Below, piece after piece: positions 34,061 through 42,157 of a stretch of DNA of 64,000 bases; position 1 is the stretch's first letter, and each line of letters begins with the position of its first letter. The stretch lies in NCBI RefSeq assembly GCF_001984155.1, contig NZ_MTQO01000047.1:1-64000 (forward strand), written 5' to 3'. The notes below the pieces were generated by a model. It was not told the DNA's origin. It saw only the letters and a list, made by a program, of their open reading frames with translations, and ran no database searches. The position numbers and the translations under genes are program-made. Source of the DNA: Actinosynnema sp. ALI-1.44 (lineage in GTDB: Bacteria; Actinomycetota; Actinomycetes; Mycobacteriales; Pseudonocardiaceae).

Positions 34061-35457
34061 CGGCCGTCCTCGCCTGTCTTGGTGCCAGTGGGGGTACTGC
34101 TGTGGGGCCCGGATTTCGTGTTCGCGGACTCCGGGCTCCGCTGCGGTGGGGTCTCGGGGGTCGCCTTGGTGTTGTTGACCGCCGGCGCGACCGCGCCCGG
34201 CGTCGGCGCGTGTTTCGGCGGTTCCTCGCCGCGCAGGTAGAACGTCAGACCGACCCCGGCGGCCAGCACCAGCGCGGTGATTCCGCCGGTCAGCTTGGGT
34301 TTGCCGGCCAGCTTGCGCATCGGTGACCGGGGCAGGGGCAGTTCGAGCGGCTCGATGTCGATCGACGGCCGCTGCGGCGGCTCGTCGGACGCGAGCACCG
34401 GCAGCGGCGCGGCCCGTGGGATCGGGGTGACCCGGCCGGCCACGAGCGCGGCGCCGCGGGCACACGCGATCTCCGGCTCCGGCGCGACGACCGCACGGCC
34501 CGGCACCTCGGCCCTGACCAGGTCGCCGACCAGCGGGATCCGGGCGCAGCCACCCGCGACGACCACGGTGTCCAGCTCGGCGGCCGGGCGGATGATCCGC
34601 AGCAGCTCCTCGATTCCGGCCTGCACCGACGTGCGGATCATGTCGTCGAACGCGGAACGGGTGAGCGTCACGTCGTGCACGGTCACCTCGTTGCCCGCGG
34701 ACAGGAACTCCTTGGCGGCGACGCATTCCTGGCGCAGCCGGGCCAGCTTGAGCCACGCGTCCGGGTCGGCCGGGTCGATCCCGCCGCTGCTGGTGCGCAC
34801 GTGGTCGAAGACCGCGTCGTCGAAGCTGTCACCGCCGTTGGAGTCGACGCTCTCCGCCGTGTTGAGCACCTCGAACGTGCCGATCGGTGATCTGCGGACC
34901 ACGGACGTGGCCAGGCCGGTCGCGCCGAGGTCGTAGACACCCAGCGCCTTTCCCGGCGGCACGTCGTGCGCGGCCGCGTGGTTCTCGCTGATGGCGACCG
35001 GTTCCGGCAGCAGCGTGACGTCGTCGAGGTTGGCTTGGCGAAGTGCGTTGTGCAGCAAACGCTTGCGGTGGTTGCCCCACCCCGCGGGGTGGGTGATCAC
35101 GACGTGCTTGGGGGACTGGCTCTCCGCGGCCGAGACTTCCTTGACCACCCAGGCGATCAGCACGGCGGTCAACGTCTCGGCCGGGCACACCTCGCGGCCG
35201 ATCACCAGGGGGACCTCGTCGCCGATGCGCCGGGCGAATGCCCTGGCGGCGTTGGCCGGGTCGGTCGTGGCGTGCCGCTCGGCGGCGTCGCCGACGACCA
35301 CGGCCCCGTCGGGCGCGAAGTACACGACTGTGGGCACGGTGGGGGCGCGGTCACCCAGGGGGACCGCCTCGGGGTCGCCCCAGGTGGATCCCGTCTGGCG
35401 GCAGAGCGCTGCCGCGGTGCGGCAGGTTCCGACGTCGATCCCCAAGACGTATGGCAT
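34057..35457 (-). CDS. membrane-anchored Hsp70-like protein
   Basis: A 466-aa protein with an Hsp70/actin-fold nucleotide-binding domain (about 1-345) and no substrate-binding domain. The phosphate-1 motif GIDVGTCRTAAA, phosphate-2-like VYDLGATGLATS and adenosine motif VVVAGGCARIPLVG are visible. A Pro-rich linker is followed by one transmembrane helix (about 395-415, TGGITALVLAAGVGLTFYL) and a Pro/Thr/Ser-rich outer tail. It is translationally coupled to the regulator gene downstream and divergent from the iniB-like gene. In M. tuberculosis a different small gene (Rv0340) holds the place next to iniB, so this protein may be a partner sensor or chaperone for the regulator. Confidence 0.85.
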   Translation of the reverse strand: MPYVLGIDVGTCRTAAALCRQTGSTWGDPEAVPLGDRAPTVPTVVYFAPDGAVVVGDAAERHATTDPANAARAFARRIGDEVPLVIGREVCPAETLTAVLIAWVVKEVSAAESQSPKHVVITHPAGWGNHRKRLLHNALRQANLDDVTLLPEPVAISENHAAAHDVPPGKALGVYDLGATGLATSVVRRSPIGTFEVLNTAESVDSNGGDSFDDAVFDHVRTSSGGIDPADPDAWLKLARLRQECVAAKEFLSAGNEVTVHDVTLTRSAFDDMIRTSVQAGIEELLRIIRPAAELDTVVVAGGCARIPLVGDLVRAEVPGRAVVAPEPEIACARGAALVAGRVTPIPRAAPLPVLASDEPPQRPSIDIEPLELPLPRSPMRKLAGKPKLTGGITALVLAAGVGLTFYLRGEEPPKHAPTPGAVAPAVNNTKATPETPPQRSPESANTKSGPHSSTPTGTKTGEDGR

Positions 35458-35568
35458 GCAGGGTGCCTTCCGTGCTCAATCGAACGGGCGCACTTCCGGG
35501 TTACCCCCGGATGGGTCACATCTTCATACCAACCACCAGTTCATCTCGCCGAAGTGGTGCTGATCTCA

Positions 35569-35594
35569 TAGGGGGACACCCTAATGCCCCTAAT
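35569..35594. promoter_or_regulatory. TAGGG/CCCTA inverted repeat with CCCTAATG tandem
   Basis: TAGGG-N5-CCCTA at 35569-35583 overlaps two direct copies of CCCTAATG (35579-35586 and 35588-35595). The arrangement suits a regulator binding site upstream of the iniB-like gene; the bound protein is unknown, the adjacent LuxR regulator being the first candidate. Confidence 0.45.
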
Positions 35595-35610
35595 GGGTCA
35601 TTGGTTGTAA

Positions 35611-35622
35611 CCCCGATCGGGG
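35611..35622. promoter_or_regulatory. CCCCGATCGGGG palindrome
   Basis: A perfect 12-base palindrome upstream of the iniB-like gene. A sister site with the same half (CCCCGA) but a two-base spacer lies 30 bases downstream. Confidence 0.4.
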
Positions 35623-35642
35623 AGGGTGATGACTCGGAGTGA

Positions 35643-35659
35643 TCCCCGATGTCGGGGGA
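35643..35659. promoter_or_regulatory. TCCCCGA-TG-TCGGGGGA palindrome
   Basis: Second copy of the CCCCGA/TCGGGG half-site pair, here separated by two bases. The pair, about three helical turns apart centre to centre, could be an operator array of the ini-like locus. Confidence 0.4.
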
Positions 35660-35850
35660 CGGCCCGGCTCATAGCGTTCGGTCCCAAGCCGGGCAGCCCC
35701 TGCCTGGCAGCTCACTGATCCACCGACCCACCGGTGTCGATGGTTCGCCAGTGGACCTGCTCTGGCGGACCGCGGGTGCCGCACCGGTGGGTCTTGATCA
35801 CCGAGCGCCTGCCCGGTCGCAGTCCCTGTACCCCGTAGGAGAGATTCCCC

Positions 35851-37347
35851 TTGATCAAGAACGACCCTCCCCAGCCGGCTCCGGCTCCGGCCCCCGCGCC
35901 GCAACCTGCCGCCCCGGCCCCGGCTCCCGCCGCTGCCGCCGCCCCGGCCCCCGCCGAGCCCACGCTGCACGACTTCTGCCTCGACCTGCTGACCAACTCG
36001 GCGGCGATGAAGGCGTTCGAGGCCGACCCGACCGGCCTGCTGGCCAAGGCGGGCCTGAACGGGATCACCCCCGAAGACGTGCGTGACGTCCTCCCGCTGG
36101 TGACCGACCTGGTCCCGACCAACGCCTCGGGCATCAACATCCCGGCCGGTGGCGACAGCTTCGGCGGCGGCTACAAGCTGCCGTTCGGCGAGGTCGAGGG
36201 CAGCGGCTACTACGAGTACGGCCCCGAGGGCTTCAAGGGCGGCGCCGAGGGTTCGGTGTCCACGCCCGTCGCGGACGCGTGGGGCGCCGGTCACGTCGAG
36301 TACGGCCCGCACGGCGCGCACGCCGGTGGCGAGGGCAAGGTCAGCACGGTTGTCGGCGACGCCGAGGGCTCTGCCTGCCTCGAGGTCGACAAGCACGGCG
36401 CCAAGGGTGACTTCGACGGCTCCGTGTCCGTCGTCCCGGGTGTGGCCGCCGCCAGTTCCGGCGAGTTCGAGGTCAGCAAGCACGGCGTCAGCGCTGGCGG
36501 CGACGCCGGTGTGACTACTGCGTACGGTTCGGCCGCGGGCACCGCCGGCGTCGATGTCGGCAAGGACGGCATCCACCTCGGTGCGGGTGGCGGTCTCGAC
36601 ACCCCGGTCGGCGCGTTCGGCGCGGCCAGCGCGGTCAGCCTCGACGAGGACGGCCTGGCGATCAACGGCGGCGTGCACTCGCCGTTCGGCTCGGCCGAGA
36701 GCGGCTTCTACCTCGGCCCGCAGCACGAGACCGGTGGCCAGGCCTACGGCGGCATCGACCTCGGCGGCCCGCTCGACAACACCGTCAGCCTGACCACCTT
36801 CAAGGGTGTCGGCCTCAACCAGGACCTGGCGCCCAGCCTGTCCGGCGACATCACGAACGTGCCGAACAAGGCCGTCACCGACCCGACCGCCGTCACCGGT
36901 GCTCTGCTCGGTGCCGTCCCGCAGCTGCCCGCGATCCCCGGCCTGCCGCAGATCCCGCTCAGCGACGTCAAGCTGCCGTCCCCGGACCTGCCGGTCGACG
37001 TCCCCGCCGTCCCCGCGCTGCCGCAGCTGCCTGTCGAGCAGGTCACGCACACGGTCAGCACGGTCCAGGAGACGGTGACCAGCACTGTCAGCGGCCACGT
37101 CCCCGCGGTCGACACCCCGGCCGTGCCGCACGCGCCGGAGCTGCCGAAGTTCGAGCTGCCCAAGCTGGACCTGCCCAAGGTCGACCTGCCGAAGCTGGAC
37201 CTGCCGAAGCTCGACGTGCCGAACGTCGACCTGCCGAAGCTGCCCGGCGCGGACGCCGCCCACAACGGTGTCGGTGGCCTGCTTGACCACAACCCGGTTT
37301 CCGACGTCGTGCACAACGTCGCGGACGACCTGCACCTGGGCCTGTAA
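35851..37347 (+). CDS. iniB: IniB-like repeat protein
   Basis: A 498-aa protein starting at TTG with AGGAG eight bases upstream. Residues 5-37 are almost pure Pro/Ala, 38-90 match the IniB N-terminal domain (TLHDFCLDLLTNSAAMKAFE to GITPEDVRDVLPLV), and 115-300 consist of six to seven Gly-rich repeats of about 28 residues (x-V-x-K-H/D-G-x-x-x-G-G...V-S-T-P-V-G-x-A). The C-terminal part contains a run of K-L/V-D-L-P pentapeptides between about 425 and 455. No signal peptide is visible. In mycobacteria iniB is the first gene of the cell-wall-stress operon iniBAC; the same order with iniA and iniC holds here. Its molecular role is unknown. Confidence 0.85.
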   Translation: MIKNDPPQPAPAPAPAPQPAAPAPAPAAAAAPAPAEPTLHDFCLDLLTNSAAMKAFEADPTGLLAKAGLNGITPEDVRDVLPLVTDLVPTNASGINIPAGGDSFGGGYKLPFGEVEGSGYYEYGPEGFKGGAEGSVSTPVADAWGAGHVEYGPHGAHAGGEGKVSTVVGDAEGSACLEVDKHGAKGDFDGSVSVVPGVAAASSGEFEVSKHGVSAGGDAGVTTAYGSAAGTAGVDVGKDGIHLGAGGGLDTPVGAFGAASAVSLDEDGLAINGGVHSPFGSAESGFYLGPQHETGGQAYGGIDLGGPLDNTVSLTTFKGVGLNQDLAPSLSGDITNVPNKAVTDPTAVTGALLGAVPQLPAIPGLPQIPLSDVKLPSPDLPVDVPAVPALPQLPVEQVTHTVSTVQETVTSTVSGHVPAVDTPAVPHAPELPKFELPKLDLPKVDLPKLDLPKLDVPNVDLPKLPGADAAHNGVGGLLDHNPVSDVVHNVADDLHLGL

Positions 37348-37362
37348 GCCCAGTTCACACGG

Positions 37363-37410
37363 CCGGAGGCCGGGTTCACCCTCGGGGGGCGGACCCGGCT
37401 TCCGGTTTCT
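37363..37410 (+). terminator. intercistronic hairpin between iniB- and iniA-like genes
   Basis: A 13-bp stem (CCGGAGGCCGGGT/ACCCGGCTTCCGG, one G-T pair) with a 17-base loop, followed by TTTCTTG. It looks like an intrinsic terminator yet lies inside the presumed operon, so it may act as an attenuator or 3'-end protector for the iniB message. Confidence 0.6.
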
Positions 37411-37462
37411 TGTGACGTGGACACCCTTTCACCCGAACGGTCGAGCACGGCACACTGTTCGG

Positions 37463-39262
37463 GTGACTGCGGCGACCTGGCTCGAGGTGCTGGACCAGAC
37501 CATCGGAGCGTCCGTCGTCCACCACAGACCTGACCTGGCCGAACGGCTCAGAGCCAAGCGGGCCCAACTGCTGGACCCGCAGATCAGGGTGATGGTGATC
37601 GGCGAAGCCAACCAAGGCAAAAGCCAACTGGTGAACGCTTTGGTCGGCGCTTCGGTGTGCGCGGTCGGCGACGACGTGACAACGGCCGCGCCCACGATCG
37701 TGCGCTACGCCGAACAACCAGCCGCAGCTCAGTTGCTGTTCGACGCGGCAGGCGCGGAACCACACCGCATGCCGCTCCCCGTCGAGAACGCGTACCACCG
37801 CGGCGCGGACCCGGTGACCACCGAAGTCCGGCTGCCACGCAAGATTCTCGCCGCCGGGCTGGTGATCATCGACACGCCCGCGGTCGGCAACCTGCACCAG
37901 TTGCGCGCGCAGAGCACGTTCGCCGCGTTGAACGGCGCCGACGCGGTCGTGCTCGCATCCGGCGCGTCTCAGGAGCTGTCCGCGACGGAACTGGAGCTGT
38001 TGCGCCACGTGCACCGTTCGTGCCCGACGATTCTGGTGGCGTTGACGAAGATCGACCTGGCCGCGCAGTGGCGTGCCGTGGTCGAGCGCAACCGGCGACA
38101 CCTTGCCAGGGCAGGGGTCTCGGCGGCGATCGTGCCGGTGTCGTCGACGTTGCGGCTGCGGGCGATGGCCAACGACGACGAGGCGATGAACGCCGAGTCG
38201 GGTTTCCCCGCGCTGCTGGAACGTCTGCGCACGGACGTCCTGCCGGTCGCGTCGAACCCGTTGTCCCGGCAGAACTTCGCGTCGATGGCAGGCACGGTCC
38301 TCGCGGAGCTGGTCGGTCAGGTCAACAAGGAGCTCGCCGCGCGTCCGGACGACAGCACCGCACCGGCGGTCGCGGAGTACATGCGGGCCCAGCAGAAGGT
38401 GGCGGATCTGCGGCGGTGGACGGGCAAGTGGCAGAACGTCCTCGGCGACGAGATGGCCGACCTGATCTCGGACCTGGAGTACGACCTGCGTGACCGCACC
38501 CGCAAGATCGTCCGCGAGGTGGACACCGCCTTCGACGAGGCCGACCCGGCCAAGACCTGGGACGAGTTCGAGGAATGGCTCAACAAGAACCTGACCGAGG
38601 CGGCCGAGGTCAACTTCAACTGGCTGGTGCGACGCGCGTGGTGGGTGGCCGACCGGGTGGCGGAGTGCTTCCCCGATCGGCAGGACGTGCTGCCCGCGTC
38701 GGTGATCCCGCACGACGCGGACATGGACCCCGGTGACACGCAGCCACCGAAGATGGAGAAGTTCACGCCTGGCCAGATGGTCTTCACGGGCCTGCGCGGA
38801 TCCTACGGCGGTGTACTGATGTTCGGCCTGATCACCAGCCTTGCCGGGCTGCCGCTGATCAACCCGATCTCGATCGGCGCGGGCCTGGCCCTCGGCGGCA
38901 AGAGCATCGGCGAGGAAGGCGAGTCGCGGCTCAAGCGGCGCCAGGCGGCGGCGAAGGCCGTGGCCCAGCGGCACGTGGACGACTTCTTCCTGCGGTTCTC
39001 CAAGGACTGCAGGGACGCGGCCCGCAGGATCCAGCGCGGCCTGCGCGACCACTTCACCGAACTGGCCGAACAGATCCAGCAGAAACTGACCGACGAGGCC
39101 ACCGCCGCCCAGAAGTCGGCACAGGCCGAACTGGCCGCGCGGCAGCACAAGGAGCAGGAGTTGCGGCAGGCGTTGACCCAGTTGACGCACCTGCACGGCC
39201 AGCTGACCAAGATCGCGGGAACACTGCCGGGAGCGCGCGACCCATTGGAGATCTCCGCGTGA
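37463..39262 (+). CDS. iniA: dynamin-like GTPase, IniA-like
   Basis: A 599-aa bacterial dynamin-like protein. GTPase motifs: G1 G47-EANQGKS-54, G3 D137-TPAVG, G4 T195-KID-198. Long helical stretches follow and a hydrophobic segment near 440-480 (GVLMFGLITSLAGLPLINPI) resembles the membrane-inserting tip of IniA, then a coiled coil at the end. GTG at 37463 is chosen over the long upstream extension, which overlaps iniB in another frame. In mycobacteria IniA remodels membranes and is induced by cell-wall drugs. It is translationally coupled to iniC (GTGA overlap). Confidence 0.88.
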   Translation: MTAATWLEVLDQTIGASVVHHRPDLAERLRAKRAQLLDPQIRVMVIGEANQGKSQLVNALVGASVCAVGDDVTTAAPTIVRYAEQPAAAQLLFDAAGAEPHRMPLPVENAYHRGADPVTTEVRLPRKILAAGLVIIDTPAVGNLHQLRAQSTFAALNGADAVVLASGASQELSATELELLRHVHRSCPTILVALTKIDLAAQWRAVVERNRRHLARAGVSAAIVPVSSTLRLRAMANDDEAMNAESGFPALLERLRTDVLPVASNPLSRQNFASMAGTVLAELVGQVNKELAARPDDSTAPAVAEYMRAQQKVADLRRWTGKWQNVLGDEMADLISDLEYDLRDRTRKIVREVDTAFDEADPAKTWDEFEEWLNKNLTEAAEVNFNWLVRRAWWVADRVAECFPDRQDVLPASVIPHDADMDPGDTQPPKMEKFTPGQMVFTGLRGSYGGVLMFGLITSLAGLPLINPISIGAGLALGGKSIGEEGESRLKRRQAAAKAVAQRHVDDFFLRFSKDCRDAARRIQRGLRDHFTELAEQIQQKLTDEATAAQKSAQAELAARQHKEQELRQALTQLTHLHGQLTKIAGTLPGARDPLEISA

Positions 39263-40704
39263 GCGCAACCGTCGACGAGGCGGTGTGGGCGCTGCTGCAC
39301 GACGCCCTCAGGCTCTACCAGGACAGCCCCAGGGCGACGAACTGGCTGAGGCACCACATCAGCAGGTTCGACTCGCCGCTGCGCATCGCGGTGGCCGGCC
39401 GCGCGGGCAGCGGGAAGTCGACCGTGGTGAACGCGATCGTGGGCGACGAAGTGGCCCCGGTCGACGTGAAGGGCCCGGTCTTCACCTGGTACCAGGACGG
39501 CCCGCAGCCGAGCGCGACCGTCTACATGAGACACGGGCCGCCGGGTGAGCCGCCGCTGGGCAGGGTGGACGGGCGGCTGGACCTCGACCTGACCGGGTAC
39601 GACCCGGACGGGATGGCGAAGATCGTCGTCGACTGGCCTGCCCGGGTGCTGCGGGACATCTCGCTGATCGACACCCCGCCGATCGCCGACGAGATCGCCG
39701 AGCAGCTGGCGGCGGAAGCGGACGCACTGCTGTACCTGACCCCGCAGGTGCACGTGCTGGACGTGCGCTTCCTCCAGTCCACCCAGGACCACCCGGTGGC
39801 CAGGGCGGCGCCGGTGAACGCGATCGTCCTGCTCTCCAGGGCCGACGAGACCGGCGGTGGCCGGATCGACGCGCTGACAGCGTCCAAACAGGTCGCACGC
39901 CGCTACCGCGGTGACGCGCGAGTGCGTGGTCTGTGCCAGAACGTGGTGGCGGTGTCGGGGCTGGTCGGCCAGGCGGGCAGGACGTTGCCGGAGGAGCTCT
40001 ACCGGAGCCTGGCGTCCCTCGCCACGGCCCCGCGCCAGGAGACCGACGAGCTGTTGCTGACAGCGGACCGGTTCACCCGCGCCGAGCACGCACTGCCGCC
40101 TGCGACACGTCGTGAGCTCGCCGAGCGGCTGGGGATCTTCGGCATCCGCCTGTCGACGGCGCTGATCAGGCAAGGGGCCGACAGCAGGAACAAACTGGCT
40201 GCCGAGCTCGTGCAGCGCAGCGGGCTGAACGAGCTCAAGGAGTCGGTCCGCGTGCTGTTCATCGACCGGCGAAAGGTCCTCAAAGCCCGGTCGGCGCTGC
40301 TCGGGTTGGACGTGGTGCTGAGGATGGAGCCCAAGCCGGGCGCCGCGAACCTCGTCACCGAGGTGGAACGGGTACTGGCCGGGGCGCACGAGTTCCACGA
40401 ACTGCGGCTGCTCGGCGGCCTGCTGTCCGGGCGCACCAGGCTGCCGGAGGAGTTGGCAGGCGAAGCCGTGCGGCTCATCGGCGGAGCGGGTACGAGCCAG
40501 GGCTCCCGGCTCGGCTTCGATCGTGAACCGTCCCCCGGCGAAGTGCACGCCACCGTTCGCGACGCCCTGACCAGGTGGCGGGAGCAGTCCGAGAACCCGA
40601 TGCTGGACAGCTCCGAGCGCGAGGCCGCCCGGGTCGTCGTCCGGAGCTGCGAGGCCATGCTGAACCGGCCCGTCATGGCCGAGCCCGGATGGCCCCGGGG
40701 CTGA
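39259..40704 (+). CDS. iniC: dynamin-like GTPase, IniC-like
   Basis: A 481-aa second dynamin-like GTPase. G1 is G47-RAGSGKS-54 and G3 is D138-TPP; the G4 position reads LSRADE in place of TKxD, suggesting altered nucleotide recognition. It lacks the long hydrophobic segment of the IniA-like protein. GTG at 39259 overlaps the iniA stop. The pair probably works as a hetero-oligomer at the membrane, as proposed for mycobacterial IniA and IniC. Last gene of the locus. Confidence 0.87.
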   Translation: MSATVDEAVWALLHDALRLYQDSPRATNWLRHHISRFDSPLRIAVAGRAGSGKSTVVNAIVGDEVAPVDVKGPVFTWYQDGPQPSATVYMRHGPPGEPPLGRVDGRLDLDLTGYDPDGMAKIVVDWPARVLRDISLIDTPPIADEIAEQLAAEADALLYLTPQVHVLDVRFLQSTQDHPVARAAPVNAIVLLSRADETGGGRIDALTASKQVARRYRGDARVRGLCQNVVAVSGLVGQAGRTLPEELYRSLASLATAPRQETDELLLTADRFTRAEHALPPATRRELAERLGIFGIRLSTALIRQGADSRNKLAAELVQRSGLNELKESVRVLFIDRRKVLKARSALLGLDVVLRMEPKPGAANLVTEVERVLAGAHEFHELRLLGGLLSGRTRLPEELAGEAVRLIGGAGTSQGSRLGFDREPSPGEVHATVRDALTRWREQSENPMLDSSEREAARVVVRSCEAMLNRPVMAEPGWPRG

Positions 40705-40711
40705 CCGGTGT

Positions 40712-41200
40712 TCACGACACGGGAGTGGAACGGTCGGCGGTGACCTCGGCAGCGCTCAACGCCCGGTTGTAGACCCGGACATCGTCGACCGGCCCGCAGA
40801 AGTACTCACCCCAGATCAGGTTCCCGCCGATCCGGAGGGGATTGCCGGACCCAGCGAGGTTCCCGGCGCTGGCGACCGAGGAAACCTGGACCCCGTTGAC
40901 GTACAGCCGAATGGTTGTGGCGTCGTAGATCACGGCGAGATGGGTCCACGCGTTGGCTGGGACGGCGCCCGTACCGTTGACATTCCGATCAGTCGAGCCA
41001 ACCCGTGCCCCGCCGAACGACAGGGCACCGCACGTGTTCCCGGCGGCGGACCATCCGGCGCCGGCCATGGTTCCGTTGTGCCCCTTGCCGGTCCGGTCGT
41101 TCAGCACGGAACCGGAGCCCTCGTCGAAGTTGGACGCGGCGACCGGCCCGGTGTTGGCCACGGTGACCGAGACCGAAGCCGAGGTGGCAGTGTTGCCCAC
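40712..41200 (-). pseudogene. LamG (concanavalin-like) protein remnant
   Basis: The C-terminal end of a LamG/concanavalin-type sugar-binding protein: NAWTHLAVIYDATTIRLYVNG and CGPVDDVRVYNRALSAAEV are the domain's closing strands, preceded by a short Ig-like tail. The 5' end is missing and the domain itself appears to lack its middle, since GALSFGGA runs almost directly into the late strand RVGSTDRNVNG. No signal or start is found. It abuts another truncated fragment on the opposite strand at about 41205. Confidence 0.65.
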
Positions 41201-41208
41201 GCAAGAGC

Positions 41209-42100
41209 GTGAACGTCAGCGGGAACGCCGTCGCGGACTTCGCGCTGGAGCCCAAGGTCGACGGCTACGGCTACACCCCGCGGCACGTCACGCCGTCGTG
41301 GGTCGACACCGCCACCGCGTTGCAGCGGACCGGTGACAACGCCTCGGCGAACGCCAACCTGCCGTTCCCGGTCACGTTCTACGGCAAGACGTACAAGACC
41401 GCCGCGGTGCACACCGACGGGTACCTGGCCTTCGCCGGGACCGGTGCGCCGGGCGGCCGCCTGTCGGCCGAGTTGGTCCTCACCGAGGGCGGCCGGATCC
41501 AGGTGCAGTACAACGGGATCGATCAGAACAACCCGGCCGAGTCCGGCGCGGGCGCCACGGTCGGCCTGGAGAACGAGACCGGCTCCGTCGCCGATCGGCA
41601 TCCCGATCAAGGTGGTCGTGCCCAAGACCCGGGTCGGCTTCGACTCGGGCGGCACCGGTGGCGTCGACGCGCTCGGCGACACGTGGAGCCCGGACCAGGC
41701 GTACTCCACCGGCGGCGCGGGCTGGCTCGGCCAGTCGTCGAAGCCGGTGAGCACGACCGAGTCGATCTCGGGCACCGGGGAGCAGGCGCACTACCAGACC
41801 CAGCGGGAAGGTGCCTACGAGTACCGGTTCGACGGGCTGGGCAAGGGGACCTACCAGGTCGAGCTGAACTACGCCGAGCTCGGCTGGACGGATCCGAACG
41901 CGCGGCTGTTCGACGTGATCATCGAGGGCAAGCTGGTCACACCCGCGTTGGACGTCGCCGGTGAGGTCGGTGGCTTCGCCGCCCTGGCCACGTCGCAGTT
42001 CGTCCAGGTCGACGACGGTCAGCTCAACATCCGCTTCGTCTCACGGGCGGGTGCGCCGATCGTCAACGGCGTCCGCGTAACCGAACGCCCCGACAAGTAA
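41209..42100 (+). pseudogene. 5'-truncated, frameshifted malectin-domain protein remnant
   Basis: Two frames together encode the end of a large secreted protein, probably a subtilase-type or adhesin-like protein. The first frame gives DFALEPKVDGYGYTPRH and TVGLENETGS; near 41590 it must shift frame to continue as IKVVVPKTRVGFDSGGTGG and a malectin-like domain (AYEYRFDGLGKGTYQVELNY to NGVRVTERPDK). The start is missing and the region before the shift seems shortened. It is followed by a strong terminator. I judge it a decayed gene; a sequencing error could mimic the frameshift but not the missing 5' end. Confidence 0.7.
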
Positions 42101-42105
42101 AAGAC

Positions 42106-42151
42106 CTCGTGAGTGGTTACCAGGGTTGGAACCCCGGTAACCACTCACGAG
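42106..42151. repeat. palindromic repeat (copy 2), bidirectional terminator
   Basis: A near-perfect 46-base palindrome: arms CTCGTGAGTGGTTACC/GGTAACCACTCACGAG and an inner GGGTT/AACCC stem around GG. CTTTTTCT follows on the plus strand and CTTTTAC on the minus strand, so it can end both the remnant gene and the convergent Eis-like gene. It is the same element family as 9491-9536. Confidence 0.8.
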
Positions 42152-42157
42152 CTTTTT

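Larger units (their letters stand above)
35458..35850. other. divergent control region of the ini-like locus
   Basis: A 393-base gap between the Hsp70-like and iniB-like genes. It contains an inverted repeat plus CCTAAT direct repeats (35569-35594), two related palindromes (35611-35622 and 35643-35659) and a CCCGGCTT-type inverted repeat after them. The AGGAG at 35838-35842 is the iniB-like ribosome site. No gene is visible. Confidence 0.6.

Noticed and set aside
31655-34756. A single 1033-residue reading frame through the regulator gene
   Set aside because: The part above 34060 is a shadow of the Hsp70-like gene in another frame; the domain content and a TTGA overlap place the regulator start at 34060.
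35590-37335. A 581-residue minus-strand frame opposite the iniB-like gene
   Set aside because: Its Val/Arg/Gly repeats mirror the repeats of the iniB-like protein; no ribosome site or domain supports it.
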